Source: CAYTZH01 sp964442285
GTDB taxonomy: Bacteria > Myxococcota_A > UBA9160 > JAFDET01
NCBI GenBank assembly: GCA_964442285.1
Contig: CAYTZH010000041.1
Location: 1 to 43,674 of the forward strand
Direction of reading: 5' to 3'
DNA length: 43,674 bases
Numbering within the stretch: position 1 is the first letter of the stretch; every line of letters begins with the position of its first letter. The notes under the pieces were generated by a model. It saw only the letters and a program-made list of their open reading frames with translations, did not search any database and was not told the origin of the DNA. The position numbers were made by a program, and so were the translations under genes. This document shows positions 24,978-31,816 of this stretch, piece after piece.

Positions 24978-26920
24978 GCCCAGGGGAGGTCGCCGTACCC
25001 TTCGGATTCCGTTCGTTCCGCGCCCGCATCCTCGGCTTCGTCGTCGGCCTGCTGCTCCTGGTCCAGGGCGCCACGCTTCTCGCCGTCAACGCGGCGAACC
25101 TCGCCGGCGCGCGCCGCCACGCCGGCGAGGCCCTCCAGCTCACTGCCGGGGCCTTCCGGCGCTCCCTCGACGTGCGCGAGCAGATCCTGGAGGAGAAGGC
25201 GCGCCTGCTGTCCTCGGACTTCGCCTTCAAGCGGGTGATCGCCACGGGCGACCGGGCCACCATCCGCTCGGCGCTCCGCAATCACAGCGGCCGGGTGGGG
25301 GCGGACGTGATGCTGCTGCTGGACCCGTCGGCGGAGGTGATGGCCTCCACGCTGGCGTCCCCCCAGCCCGACGACGTCCGCGTCCTGCGCATGCTGGTGG
25401 AGGCGGCGCTGGCGGACGACTTCGGCGAGACCTCCTCCATCCAGCGCCTCGCCGGCGACCCCTACCAGCTCGCGGTCGTGCCGCTGCTGACCCCCGAGCC
25501 CAGCGCCTGGATCGTGATCGGCTTCGGTGTCGGCGACGCGCTGGCCGGGGCGCTGAAGGAGCAGACGGGCACCGAGGTCTCGCTGCTCCGCCGCGCCGGC
25601 GGCGCGCCCGGAGCCTGGACGGCCTTCGCCACCACCCTCGGTCCGGCCTCGCGGCGCTCGCTCGAGCGCGGCCTCTCGCAGGAGCCGGTGGGCGCCCAGC
25701 GCATGCTGAACCTCGACCTCGACGGTGAGGCCTACATCTCCTCCGTCCTCCCCCTCGAGGGTGGCTTCCCGCTGCTGGCGGTGCTCCAGCGCTCCCTGGC
25801 CGAGGCCCTGCAGCCCTTCCTGCGCCTGCGGGCGATGCTGCTCGCGATCTTCGGGGTGGGCATCGTGCTCTCGCTGGCGAGCAGCGGCCTGCTGGCGAGC
25901 AGCGTGACCCGGCCCGTCGCCGCGTTGGCCCGCGGCGCCCGGCGCATCGGGCTCGGCGACTACAGCGATCCGGTGCGCGTGTCGCGTCGCGACGAGCTGG
26001 GCGACCTGGCGGACGCCTTCAACGCCATGATGAAGGGCCTGGCGGAGCGCGACCAGGTCCGCGACCTGCTCGGTCGGGTCGTCGCCCCGGAGATCGCCGA
26101 AGAGCTCCTCGCCAAGGAGATCGAGCTGGGCGGCGAAGAGCGCGAGGTGACCGTGCTCTTCGCCGACGTGCGCGGCTTCACGGCCCTCGCCGAGCGGGAG
26201 GATCCCCAGCGCCTGGTCCGGATCCTGAACACCTTCCTCACGGCCCTCTCGGCGGCGATCGAGGCCCAGGGCGGCGTCGTCGAGGAGTACATGGGCGACG
26301 GCGCCAAGGCCATCTTCGGGGCGCCCATCACCCACCCCGAGGACGCGCCCCGGGCGGTCCGCGCCGCGCTCGCCCTGCAGGCCTCGATGCCCGAGGTCGA
26401 CGCGGGCGTGCGCGCTCTCGGCGGCGCGCCGCTCCAGATCGGGATCGGGATCAACACCGGCGAGGCCGTGGCGGGAAAGATGGGCTCCCTCTCCCGCCTG
26501 AAGTACACGGTGGTGGGCGACTCGGTGAACGTCGCCTCCCGCCTCGAGGGGCTCACCCGACACTACGGCGTGAAGATCGTGGTCAGCGAGACCACCCGCG
26601 CGCGCTGCCCGGATCTGGTCTTCCGGGAGCTGGATCGGGTCCGGGTGAAGGGGCGCGACGGCCCGCTCGTGATCTTCGAGCCGCTGGGCGCGACGGAGGA
26701 TCTCGACGTTCCGACGCGCGCGCGCCTGGAGCGGCATCACGAGGCCCTGGCGCGCCTGCGCGCCCGGGACTGGGAGGGCGCCCGGGACGGATTCGCGCGG
26801 CTGCTCGCCGTGGAGCCCGCCAGCGTCCTCTACCGCTTCTATCTGGAGCGCATCGAGCGGCTGCGGGCCGAGCCGCCGGGCCCGGACTGGGACGGCACCC
26901 TCGACTTCCACGAGAAGTGA
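24974..26920 (+). CDS. Membrane class III adenylate/guanylate cyclase with periplasmic sensor
   Basis: About 648 residues from a CTG at 24974, which would overlap the cupredoxin stop as CTGA; no ATG, GTG or TTG exists in frame before the first membrane helix. A GTA at 24995 sits five bases after GGGGAGG and is the other candidate. TM1 is about 19-38, a periplasmic Cache-like sensor spans about 40-285, TM2 about 287-308, then HAMP (RPVAALARGARRIGLGD to LADAFNAMM). The cyclase domain from about 390 has both metal aspartates (LFADVRGF, YMGDGAKAIFG), GINTGEAVAGKMG, and VVGDSVNVASRLEG, whose D, N and R specify adenine and stabilise the transition state; cAMP is therefore the likely product. The C-terminal tail is helical. 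Last gene of the barrel-cupredoxin-cyclase unit. Confidence 0.9.
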   Translation: MSPGEVAVPFGFRSFRARILGFVVGLLLLVQGATLLAVNAANLAGARRHAGEALQLTAGAFRRSLDVREQILEEKARLLSSDFAFKRVIATGDRATIRSALRNHSGRVGADVMLLLDPSAEVMASTLASPQPDDVRVLRMLVEAALADDFGETSSIQRLAGDPYQLAVVPLLTPEPSAWIVIGFGVGDALAGALKEQTGTEVSLLRRAGGAPGAWTAFATTLGPASRRSLERGLSQEPVGAQRMLNLDLDGEAYISSVLPLEGGFPLLAVLQRSLAEALQPFLRLRAMLLAIFGVGIVLSLASSGLLASSVTRPVAALARGARRIGLGDYSDPVRVSRRDELGDLADAFNAMMKGLAERDQVRDLLGRVVAPEIAEELLAKEIELGGEEREVTVLFADVRGFTALAEREDPQRLVRILNTFLTALSAAIEAQGGVVEEYMGDGAKAIFGAPITHPEDAPRAVRAALALQASMPEVDAGVRALGGAPLQIGIGINTGEAVAGKMGSLSRLKYTVVGDSVNVASRLEGLTRHYGVKIVVSETTRARCPDLVFRELDRVRVKGRDGPLVIFEPLGATEDLDVPTRARLERHHEALARLRARDWEGARDGFARLLAVEPASVLYRFYLERIERLRAEPPGPDWDGTLDFHEK

Positions 26921-26960
26921 TGCGGCGTGACGCGGCTGGACGCCGTCGGCCGATCCGGGG

Positions 26961-26966
26961 TACGCT
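26961..26966 (+). promoter_or_regulatory. Possible -10 element of the GMC oxidoreductase gene
   Basis: TACGCT ends ten bases before the ATG at 26977, with no Shine-Dalgarno in between, so a leaderless or nearly leaderless transcript is possible. Confidence 0.3.
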
Positions 26967-26976
26967 CGCCGATCCC

Positions 26977-28581
26977 ATGGCAGAAGAGGTGGTCGACGTC
27001 CTGATCGTCGGCGCCGGCGCGTCCGGCGCCGCCGTGGCGTGGAGCCTCGCCGACACCCGCATGAGCATCCTCTGCCTCGAGCAGGGGGACTGGATGAACC
27101 CGGCGGAGTACCCCACGTCCGGCATGGACTGGGAGATGCGGGGCCAGGGCGACTTCGCGCTCAGCCCGAACACCCGCCGCCGCCCCGAGGACTACCCGGT
27201 CAACGACGCCGGGTCGCCGATCGCGATCTCGAACTTCAACGCCGTGGGCGGGAGCACGGTCCTCTACGCCGCCCACTTCCCGCGCCTGAAGCCGTCGGAC
27301 TTCCGGGTCCGCAGCCTGGACGGCGTGGCCGACGACTGGCCCCTCGACTACCCGACCCTCGAGCCCTACTTCGCCGACAACGCCCGGATGATGGGCGTGG
27401 CGGGCCTGGCGGGCGATCCGGCCTATCCGCCCAAGGAGGTCCAGCTGCCACCGGTTCCCCTGGGACCCCTGGGCGAGACCATCGCCGGGGGCTTCGACAA
27501 GCTCGGCTGGCACTGGTGGCCCTCCGACAGCGCCATCGCCACCCGCGAGTACCAGGGCCGCGCGCCGTGCATCAACCTGGGTCCCTGCATCACGGGCTGT
27601 GCCCAGGGCGCCAAGGCCAGCACCGACCTCACCTACTGGCCCGCCGCCCAGCGCCGGGGCGTGCGCATCGAGACCCGCGCCCGGGTCCGCGAGATCCTGG
27701 TTCGCGAGGACGGGATGGCCGACGGCGTGATCTACTACGACGCCGAGGGACGCGAGCGGCGCCAGCGTGCCGAGATCGTCATCCTGGCCTGCAACGGCGT
27801 GGGCACCCCGCGCCTGCTGCTGAACTCCACGTCGCCGGCCTTCCCCGACGGCCTGGCCAATCGCAGCGGTCTGGTGGGGCGGAATCTCATGTTCCACCCC
27901 TACGCCATGGTGCTCGGGGTCTTCCCGGAGCGGCTGCACGGCTTCCAGGGTCCCACCGGCTGCGGCATCTGGAGCCACCAGTTCTACGAGACCGAGCCGG
28001 AGCGCGGCTTCGTGCGGGGCTACACCTTCGAGATGGTGCGCGGCTTCGCCCCCGGCCTGACCGCCCTCTGGAGCCTCGGCCAGGGGCAGCTCCCGTGGGG
28101 GGAGGGCCACCACGAGCGCTACGCGCAGATCTTCGACCGCCTGGGCGGCATGATGGGCATCTGCGAGGACCTGCCGGAGGAACACAACCGGGTGACCCTC
28201 GATCCGGCGCTGACCGACTCCCACGGCATTCCGGCGCCGAAGATCGACTACACCCTCTCGGACAACAGCCGCGCCATGCTCGACCACGCGGTCGCCCGGG
28301 CCACGGAGGTGCTCGAGGCCGCGGGCGCCCGGGAGGTGGTTCACGAGGCGCCCCTGGGCCTGGCGGGCTGGCACCTCATGGGCACCGCGCGCATGGGCGA
28401 GGACCCGGCGCGCTCGGTGGTGAATCCCTGGGGCCGCAGCCACGACGTCCGCAACCTCTTCATCGTGGACGGCAGCGTGTTCGTGACCGCCGGCGCCGTG
28501 AATCCCACCAACAGCATCCAGGCCATCGCCCTCTACGTGGCGGACCGCATCAAGAAGAACCTCACCACGCTCTTCGACTGA
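26977..28581 (+). CDS. GMC-family FAD oxidoreductase
   Basis: 534 residues. The FAD-binding GxGxxG motif is at the start (VLIVGAGASGAAVAWSLAD), and SNFNAVGGSTVLYAAHFPRL is the GMC flavin-attachment-type stretch. INLGPCITGCAQGAKAS carries cysteines common in the gluconate-dehydrogenase-like branch. The C-terminal catalytic histidine is in GWHLMGTARMG, and the paired Asn in NPTNSIQAIAL. There is no Tat signal, so the protein is probably cytoplasmic. It oxidises an alcohol or sugar of unknown identity. A gluconate dehydrogenase subunit 3-like gene follows after 18 bases. No cytochrome subunit is present. Confidence 0.9.
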   Translation: MAEEVVDVLIVGAGASGAAVAWSLADTRMSILCLEQGDWMNPAEYPTSGMDWEMRGQGDFALSPNTRRRPEDYPVNDAGSPIAISNFNAVGGSTVLYAAHFPRLKPSDFRVRSLDGVADDWPLDYPTLEPYFADNARMMGVAGLAGDPAYPPKEVQLPPVPLGPLGETIAGGFDKLGWHWWPSDSAIATREYQGRAPCINLGPCITGCAQGAKASTDLTYWPAAQRRGVRIETRARVREILVREDGMADGVIYYDAEGRERRQRAEIVILACNGVGTPRLLLNSTSPAFPDGLANRSGLVGRNLMFHPYAMVLGVFPERLHGFQGPTGCGIWSHQFYETEPERGFVRGYTFEMVRGFAPGLTALWSLGQGQLPWGEGHHERYAQIFDRLGGMMGICEDLPEEHNRVTLDPALTDSHGIPAPKIDYTLSDNSRAMLDHAVARATEVLEAAGAREVVHEAPLGLAGWHLMGTARMGEDPARSVVNPWGRSHDVRNLFIVDGSVFVTAGAVNPTNSIQAIALYVADRIKKNLTTLFD

Positions 28582-28599
28582 GCCCGGGAAGACCAAGCC

Positions 28600-29073
28600 A
28601 TGGCCGAGACCGCCCCCGCCGAGCTCTCCGAGGAGCGCCGCCGCACCCTCGTCGCCGTGCTCGACGCGATCATCCCCCCGCGCGCCGACGGCGTCCTGCC
28701 GGGCGCGGGCGCCCTGGGCCTGGCGGCGGCCGTCTGGGAGAGCGTGGCGGCCAACGCGGGGCTGCTCGGGCTGGTGGCGCCGGGTCTCGATGCGGTCGCC
28801 GAGCAGGCCCGGGCGAAGGGGGCCGAGGCCTTCGACGCCGTGCCGGCCGGCGAGCGGCGCGGCCTCCTCGACGCGGTGTCGGCCGCGCAGCCCGCCTTCC
28901 TGCCGCCCCTCGTGCTGGTGACGTTCAGCCGCTACTACCAGCACCCGACGGTGCTCGAGGGCCTGGGTCTCGAGGCGCGTCCGCCCTATCCGAAGGGCTA
29001 CGAGGTGCCCGAGACCGACTTCGGCAAGCTCGAGGCGGTCCGGGCCCGGGGCCCCATCTACCGCACGCCCTGA
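28600..29073 (+). CDS. Gluconate 2-dehydrogenase subunit 3-like protein
   Basis: 157 residues. The N-terminus LSEERRRTLVAVLDAIIPPRADGVLPGAGALGL matches the start of the gluconate_2-dh3 family (key piece VLDAIIPP followed by PGA), and the end KGYEVPETDFGKLEAVRARGPIYR has the family's Pro/Tyr-rich tail. Usual members are Tat-exported small subunits partnering a GMC flavoprotein; here no Tat signal is seen, matching its partner upstream. It probably supports folding or electron transfer of the flavoprotein. It ends directly against the stop of the convergent methyltransferase gene. Confidence 0.8.
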   Translation: MAETAPAELSEERRRTLVAVLDAIIPPRADGVLPGAGALGLAAAVWESVAANAGLLGLVAPGLDAVAEQARAKGAEAFDAVPAGERRGLLDAVSAAQPAFLPPLVLVTFSRYYQHPTVLEGLGLEARPPYPKGYEVPETDFGKLEAVRARGPIYRTP

Positions 29074-29910
29074 CTACTTCGACGGCGTCGCGGGCTTCAC
29101 GAACTTGAGGGTGAAACGGTCCGACTCGCCGATGGCGAGGTAGGTCTCCCGGTCCCGATCGCCCAGGCGCAGCGCGGGCGGCAGGGTCCAGACCCCCTCC
29201 GGGTGCTGGTGGTCGTCCTTCGGATTGGCGTTCACGTCGGACTCTCCGGCGAGCTCGAAGCCCACCGCCTCGGCCACCGCCACCACGTGGGAGCGCCGCA
29301 CGTAGCCGTTGCGGCCGTCCTCGTTGCCGGGCAGGTCCTCGGGCCAGCGGTGCTCGACCACGCCGAACACGCCCCCGGGCTTCAGGGCCGCGTACGCCGC
29401 TGCGAAGACGGCGTGGTCGGCGTTTGCCCACATCCAGTTGTGGACGTTGCGGAAGGTGAGGACGAGGTCGGCCGAGCCCGGCGGGGCCAGCGTCAGGTCC
29501 GTGGGATAGCCGAGGGGCACCACCACGGCGCGGTCGTAGTGATCCGGGTGCGCGGCGAGCTTCTCGAGATAGCCCGCGAGCCGCTTCCGGCTCCTGGCGC
29601 CGGCGTTGGCCGAGTAGGTGGCGGCGATGAAGTGGCCGCGCTCGGCCAGCAGCGGCGCCATGATCTCGGTGTAGTAGCCGCGCCCGGGCGAGAGCTCCAC
29701 CACGGTCATGTCGGGCTCGATGCCGAAGAAGGAGAGGGTCTGCTTGGGGTGGCGGTAGCGGTCCCGCGCCACGTGCGCCTCCAGGCGGTGATCGCCCGCG
29801 AGGATCGCGTCGAGCCGGCTGCGGGTGGACCGCGACGACTCGGCCGCGGCGTCGTGGGGCAGGGCAGCGAGCATCGTCGCCGCGCAGACAGCGGTCAGGA
29901 ACGCACGCAT
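29074..29910 (-). CDS. Exported class I SAM methyltransferase-like protein
   Basis: 278 residues. A signal peptide (MRAFLTAVCAATMLAALP, ending DAAA-E) is clear. The methyltransferase-like core has VVELSPGRGYYTEIMAPLL as motif I, LVLTFRNVHNWMW, and a late LKPGGVFGVVEHRW strand, typical of COG4798 predicted methyltransferases. SAM is not expected in the periplasm, so either the family has another role or the substrate and cofactor are unusual; exported members are nevertheless common. GGGAGGAT precedes the ATG. The stop codon directly abuts the stop of the convergent upstream gene. Confidence 0.87.
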   Translation of the reverse strand: MRAFLTAVCAATMLAALPHDAAAESSRSTRSRLDAILAGDHRLEAHVARDRYRHPKQTLSFFGIEPDMTVVELSPGRGYYTEIMAPLLAERGHFIAATYSANAGARSRKRLAGYLEKLAAHPDHYDRAVVVPLGYPTDLTLAPPGSADLVLTFRNVHNWMWANADHAVFAAAYAALKPGGVFGVVEHRWPEDLPGNEDGRNGYVRRSHVVAVAEAVGFELAGESDVNANPKDDHQHPEGVWTLPPALRLGDRDRETYLAIGESDRFTLKFVKPATPSK

Positions 29911-29974
29911 CGGATCCTCCCTCGCTTCGAGGGCGTGGGTAGCAGCTCTCCGCGCCCTCGGCTCGGCGGGGCTC

Positions 29975-30034
29975 AGGCGTCGGGGTCGGACTCGGCTCGG
30001 TCCGGTCTAGGCGTCGGGGTCGGACTCGGCTCGG
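29975..30034. repeat. 26-bp direct repeat at the 3' end of the HxlR gene
   Basis: An identical 26-base block occurs at 29975-30000 and 30009-30034 (period 34). The right copy codes the last residues and stop of the HxlR regulator; the left copy lies just after it in the 96-base gap before the methyltransferase gene. This is a recent duplication of a gene end. Confidence 0.9.
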
Positions 30035-30543
30035 GCGGTGCGCGGGGCCGGCGGTGCGGGCTCGAACCAGGCGCGCTGGAAGGCCGCGTCGCCGGGGAAG
30101 CCCGGGCCGGCCGCGGGGACCACATCGGCGGGGTCGACCCGCTCGCCGGTGGCCGCGTCCACCAGGACCGGTTGCACCACCTCGCCCGTGCGCCGGCTGC
30201 GCAGCACCACCGGGGCGCGGCCCTTCTCGAAGATCCACTCGTCGCCGAACTGGATCATCGCCGCCAGGATGACCGTGGCGCCGCGGCCCATCGGCGTGAG
30301 CCGGTAGGCGTAGCGGAGCGGGCGCTCCTCGTAGGGAACCTTCTCCAGCAGGCCCTGCTCCACCATGCGCTGGAGCCGCGCCGTCAGGGTGTTGGGCGCG
30401 ATGTTCAGGCGCCGCTGGAAGTCGTCGAAGCGGGCCACACCGTAGGTGCACTCCCGCAGGATCATGGGGATCCAGGGGTCGCCCAGCAGGTCGGTGCTGC
30501 GGGCGATGGGGCAGGGCGCGTCCTGGAAGCGGGCGTTCCGCAT
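30007..30543 (-). CDS. HxlR-family transcriptional regulator
   Basis: 178 residues from the ATG at 30543. The winged-helix core is plain: CPIARSTDLLGDPWIPMILRE, then RFDDFQRRLNIAPNTLTARLQRMVEQGLLEKVPY and YRLTPMGRG. C11 is the cysteine conserved at the start of HxlR/DUF24 proteins, several of which sense quinones, aldehydes or oxidants through it; a second cysteine is C32. About 70 extra C-terminal residues beyond the usual 110 include GEVVQPVLVDAATGERVDP. It diverges from the second RND operon over a promoter zone with a perfect palindrome, so it probably controls that operon and itself. Confidence 0.92.
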   Translation of the reverse strand: MRNARFQDAPCPIARSTDLLGDPWIPMILRECTYGVARFDDFQRRLNIAPNTLTARLQRMVEQGLLEKVPYEERPLRYAYRLTPMGRGATVILAAMIQFGDEWIFEKGRAPVVLRSRRTGEVVQPVLVDAATGERVDPADVVPAAGPGFPGDAAFQRAWFEPAPPAPRTARAESDPDA

Positions 30544-30550
30544 GGTCGGA

Positions 30551-30579
30551 ATGCTATCTGATCGCCTATTAACTTGCAA
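30551..30579 (-). promoter_or_regulatory. hxlR-type gene promoter
   Basis: On the minus strand TTGCAA (30579-30574), a 17-base spacer and TAGCAT (30556-30551) form a good sigma-70-like promoter. TAGCAT ends seven bases before the ATG at 30543, so the mRNA would be leaderless. Confidence 0.6.
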
Positions 30580-30601
30580 GTAGCTATTTAATAGCTACTG
30601 T
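30574..30601 (+). promoter_or_regulatory. Second RND operon promoter
   Basis: TTGCAA (30574-30579) is its own reverse complement, so the same six bases can serve as -35 rightward. After a 16-base spacer comes TACTGT (30596-30601) as -10. The palindrome at 30579-30599 fills the spacer, so a bound repressor would block RNA polymerase. Confidence 0.5.
30579..30599. promoter_or_regulatory. 21-bp perfect palindrome, candidate HxlR operator
   Basis: Ten-base arms AGTAGCTATT and AATAGCTACT around one central T are perfectly complementary. The AGTA...TACT outer ends resemble operators of HxlR/DUF24 regulators such as YodB. The site touches the shared -35 and covers the spacer of the rightward promoter. 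The region is strikingly AT-rich against its GC-rich surroundings. Confidence 0.7.
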
Positions 30602-30631
30602 CCTCCTCGAGCGCGCCCCGAGAGAGGACCC

Positions 30632-31816
30632 ATGCGACCCCAGCAAGCCAGCAACGCTTGGAAATCACGCGGGAATCACGCACGGTGGGGCGTCCCGGCG
30701 GCCGCGGTCCTGGCCGCCCTGGGCGGGCTCGCGTTGGCCGGCCCCGCCCTGACGGCCGTTCCCGAGCCCCCGGCGCGCCCCCTCGCCGTCGCCACCCGGC
30801 CCGCCGCGCTCGAGGCCGGCTACGACCGCGGACGCCGCTTCGTGGGCCGGGTCGAGTTCGCCCAGGCCTCGGCCGTCAGCTTCGAGCTGGGGGGCAAGGT
30901 GGCCGAGGTGCGGGTGGAAGAGGGCGACCGCGTGGAGGCGGGCCAGGTCCTCGCGACCCTCGACACGGCGCGCCTGGAAGCCCAGCGGGCCGAGCTGGTG
31001 GCCGCCCGCCGCGAGGCCCGGGCCGAGGCGGAGCTCGCCCGGATCCGCGACCGCCGCGCCCGGGAGCTGCTACGCGAGGACGTGATCTCGCCCCAGCAGG
31101 CCGACGACGCGCGCCTCGCCGCTGCGGCGCGCGCGGCGGCGGTGGCCCGGGTCGCGGCCGCGATCGAGCGGGTGGACGTGGACCTCGCCAAGGCCGCACT
31201 CCGGGCGCCGTTCGCCGGCGAGGTGTCGGTGCGGCACGTGGACGCGGGCGTCGTGGTGGAGACCGGCCAGCCCGTGCTGCGGGTCCTGGAGACGGCGCGG
31301 CCCGAGGTGCGCGTGGGCGTCACCCGGGACGTCGCCGCGGGTCTGCGGGACGGCGCGACCCTGGCCGTGCGCATCCACGGGGAGGTGCACACGGGCCGGG
31401 TCCTGGCCGTGCTGCGCGAGCGCGGCAGGGACACGCGCACGGTGCCCGTGCGCCTCGAGATCGAGGAGCGCTCCGGCGCCCTGCGCGAGGGCGACCTGGC
31501 CGAGCTGGTGTCGAGCACGCCGGTGCAGGCGTCGGGCTTCTGGCTGCCGCGGGCCGCGCTCACCGAGGGGGCCCGCGGCCTGTGGGTGGTCTACGTCGCC
31601 GCCCCCGAAGCCGACGGCGACCTGGGTCGGCTCGAGCGACGCTCCGTCGAGGTGCTCCACGAGTCCGGAGACCGGGTCTTCGTGCGCGGCGCGGTGCGCG
31701 CCGGCGAGCCCGTCGTCCAGGCCGGCGTCCACCGCCTGGTGCCCGGCCAGCACGTCCAGCTGGCGCCCGTCTCGGCGCCCCTGGCCCTCGCCGCGCCGGC
31801 GGAGCCGATCCGATGA
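30632..31816 (+). CDS. RND efflux periplasmic adaptor (HlyD/MFP family)
   Basis: 394 residues. The N-terminal hydrophobic segment (about 20-42) can be a signal anchor. The adaptor modules are in the usual order: lipoyl half VSFELGGKVAEVRVEEGDRVEAGQ, a charged alpha-hairpin (about 110-185), the second half KAALRAPFAGEVSVRHVDAG, a barrel with VTRDVAAGLRDGATLAV, and a final region with GAVRAGEPVVQAGVHRLVPG. It diverges from the HxlR regulator and overlaps the pump start as ATGA. A redox- or electrophile-responsive export role is inferred from the regulator class. Confidence 0.92.
   Translation: MRPQQASNAWKSRGNHARWGVPAAAVLAALGGLALAGPALTAVPEPPARPLAVATRPAALEAGYDRGRRFVGRVEFAQASAVSFELGGKVAEVRVEEGDRVEAGQVLATLDTARLEAQRAELVAARREARAEAELARIRDRRARELLREDVISPQQADDARLAAAARAAAVARVAAAIERVDVDLAKAALRAPFAGEVSVRHVDAGVVVETGQPVLRVLETARPEVRVGVTRDVAAGLRDGATLAVRIHGEVHTGRVLAVLRERGRDTRTVPVRLEIEERSGALREGDLAELVSSTPVQASGFWLPRAALTEGARGLWVVYVAAPEADGDLGRLERRSVEVLHESGDRVFVRGAVRAGEPVVQAGVHRLVPGQHVQLAPVSAPLALAAPAEPIR

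Noticed and set aside
26917..26976. Earlier ATG of the GMC oxidoreductase at 26917
   Set aside because: It overlaps the cyclase end and adds 20 Arg-rich residues before the flavin-binding motif, which normally lies close to the N-terminus; they do not form a signal peptide.
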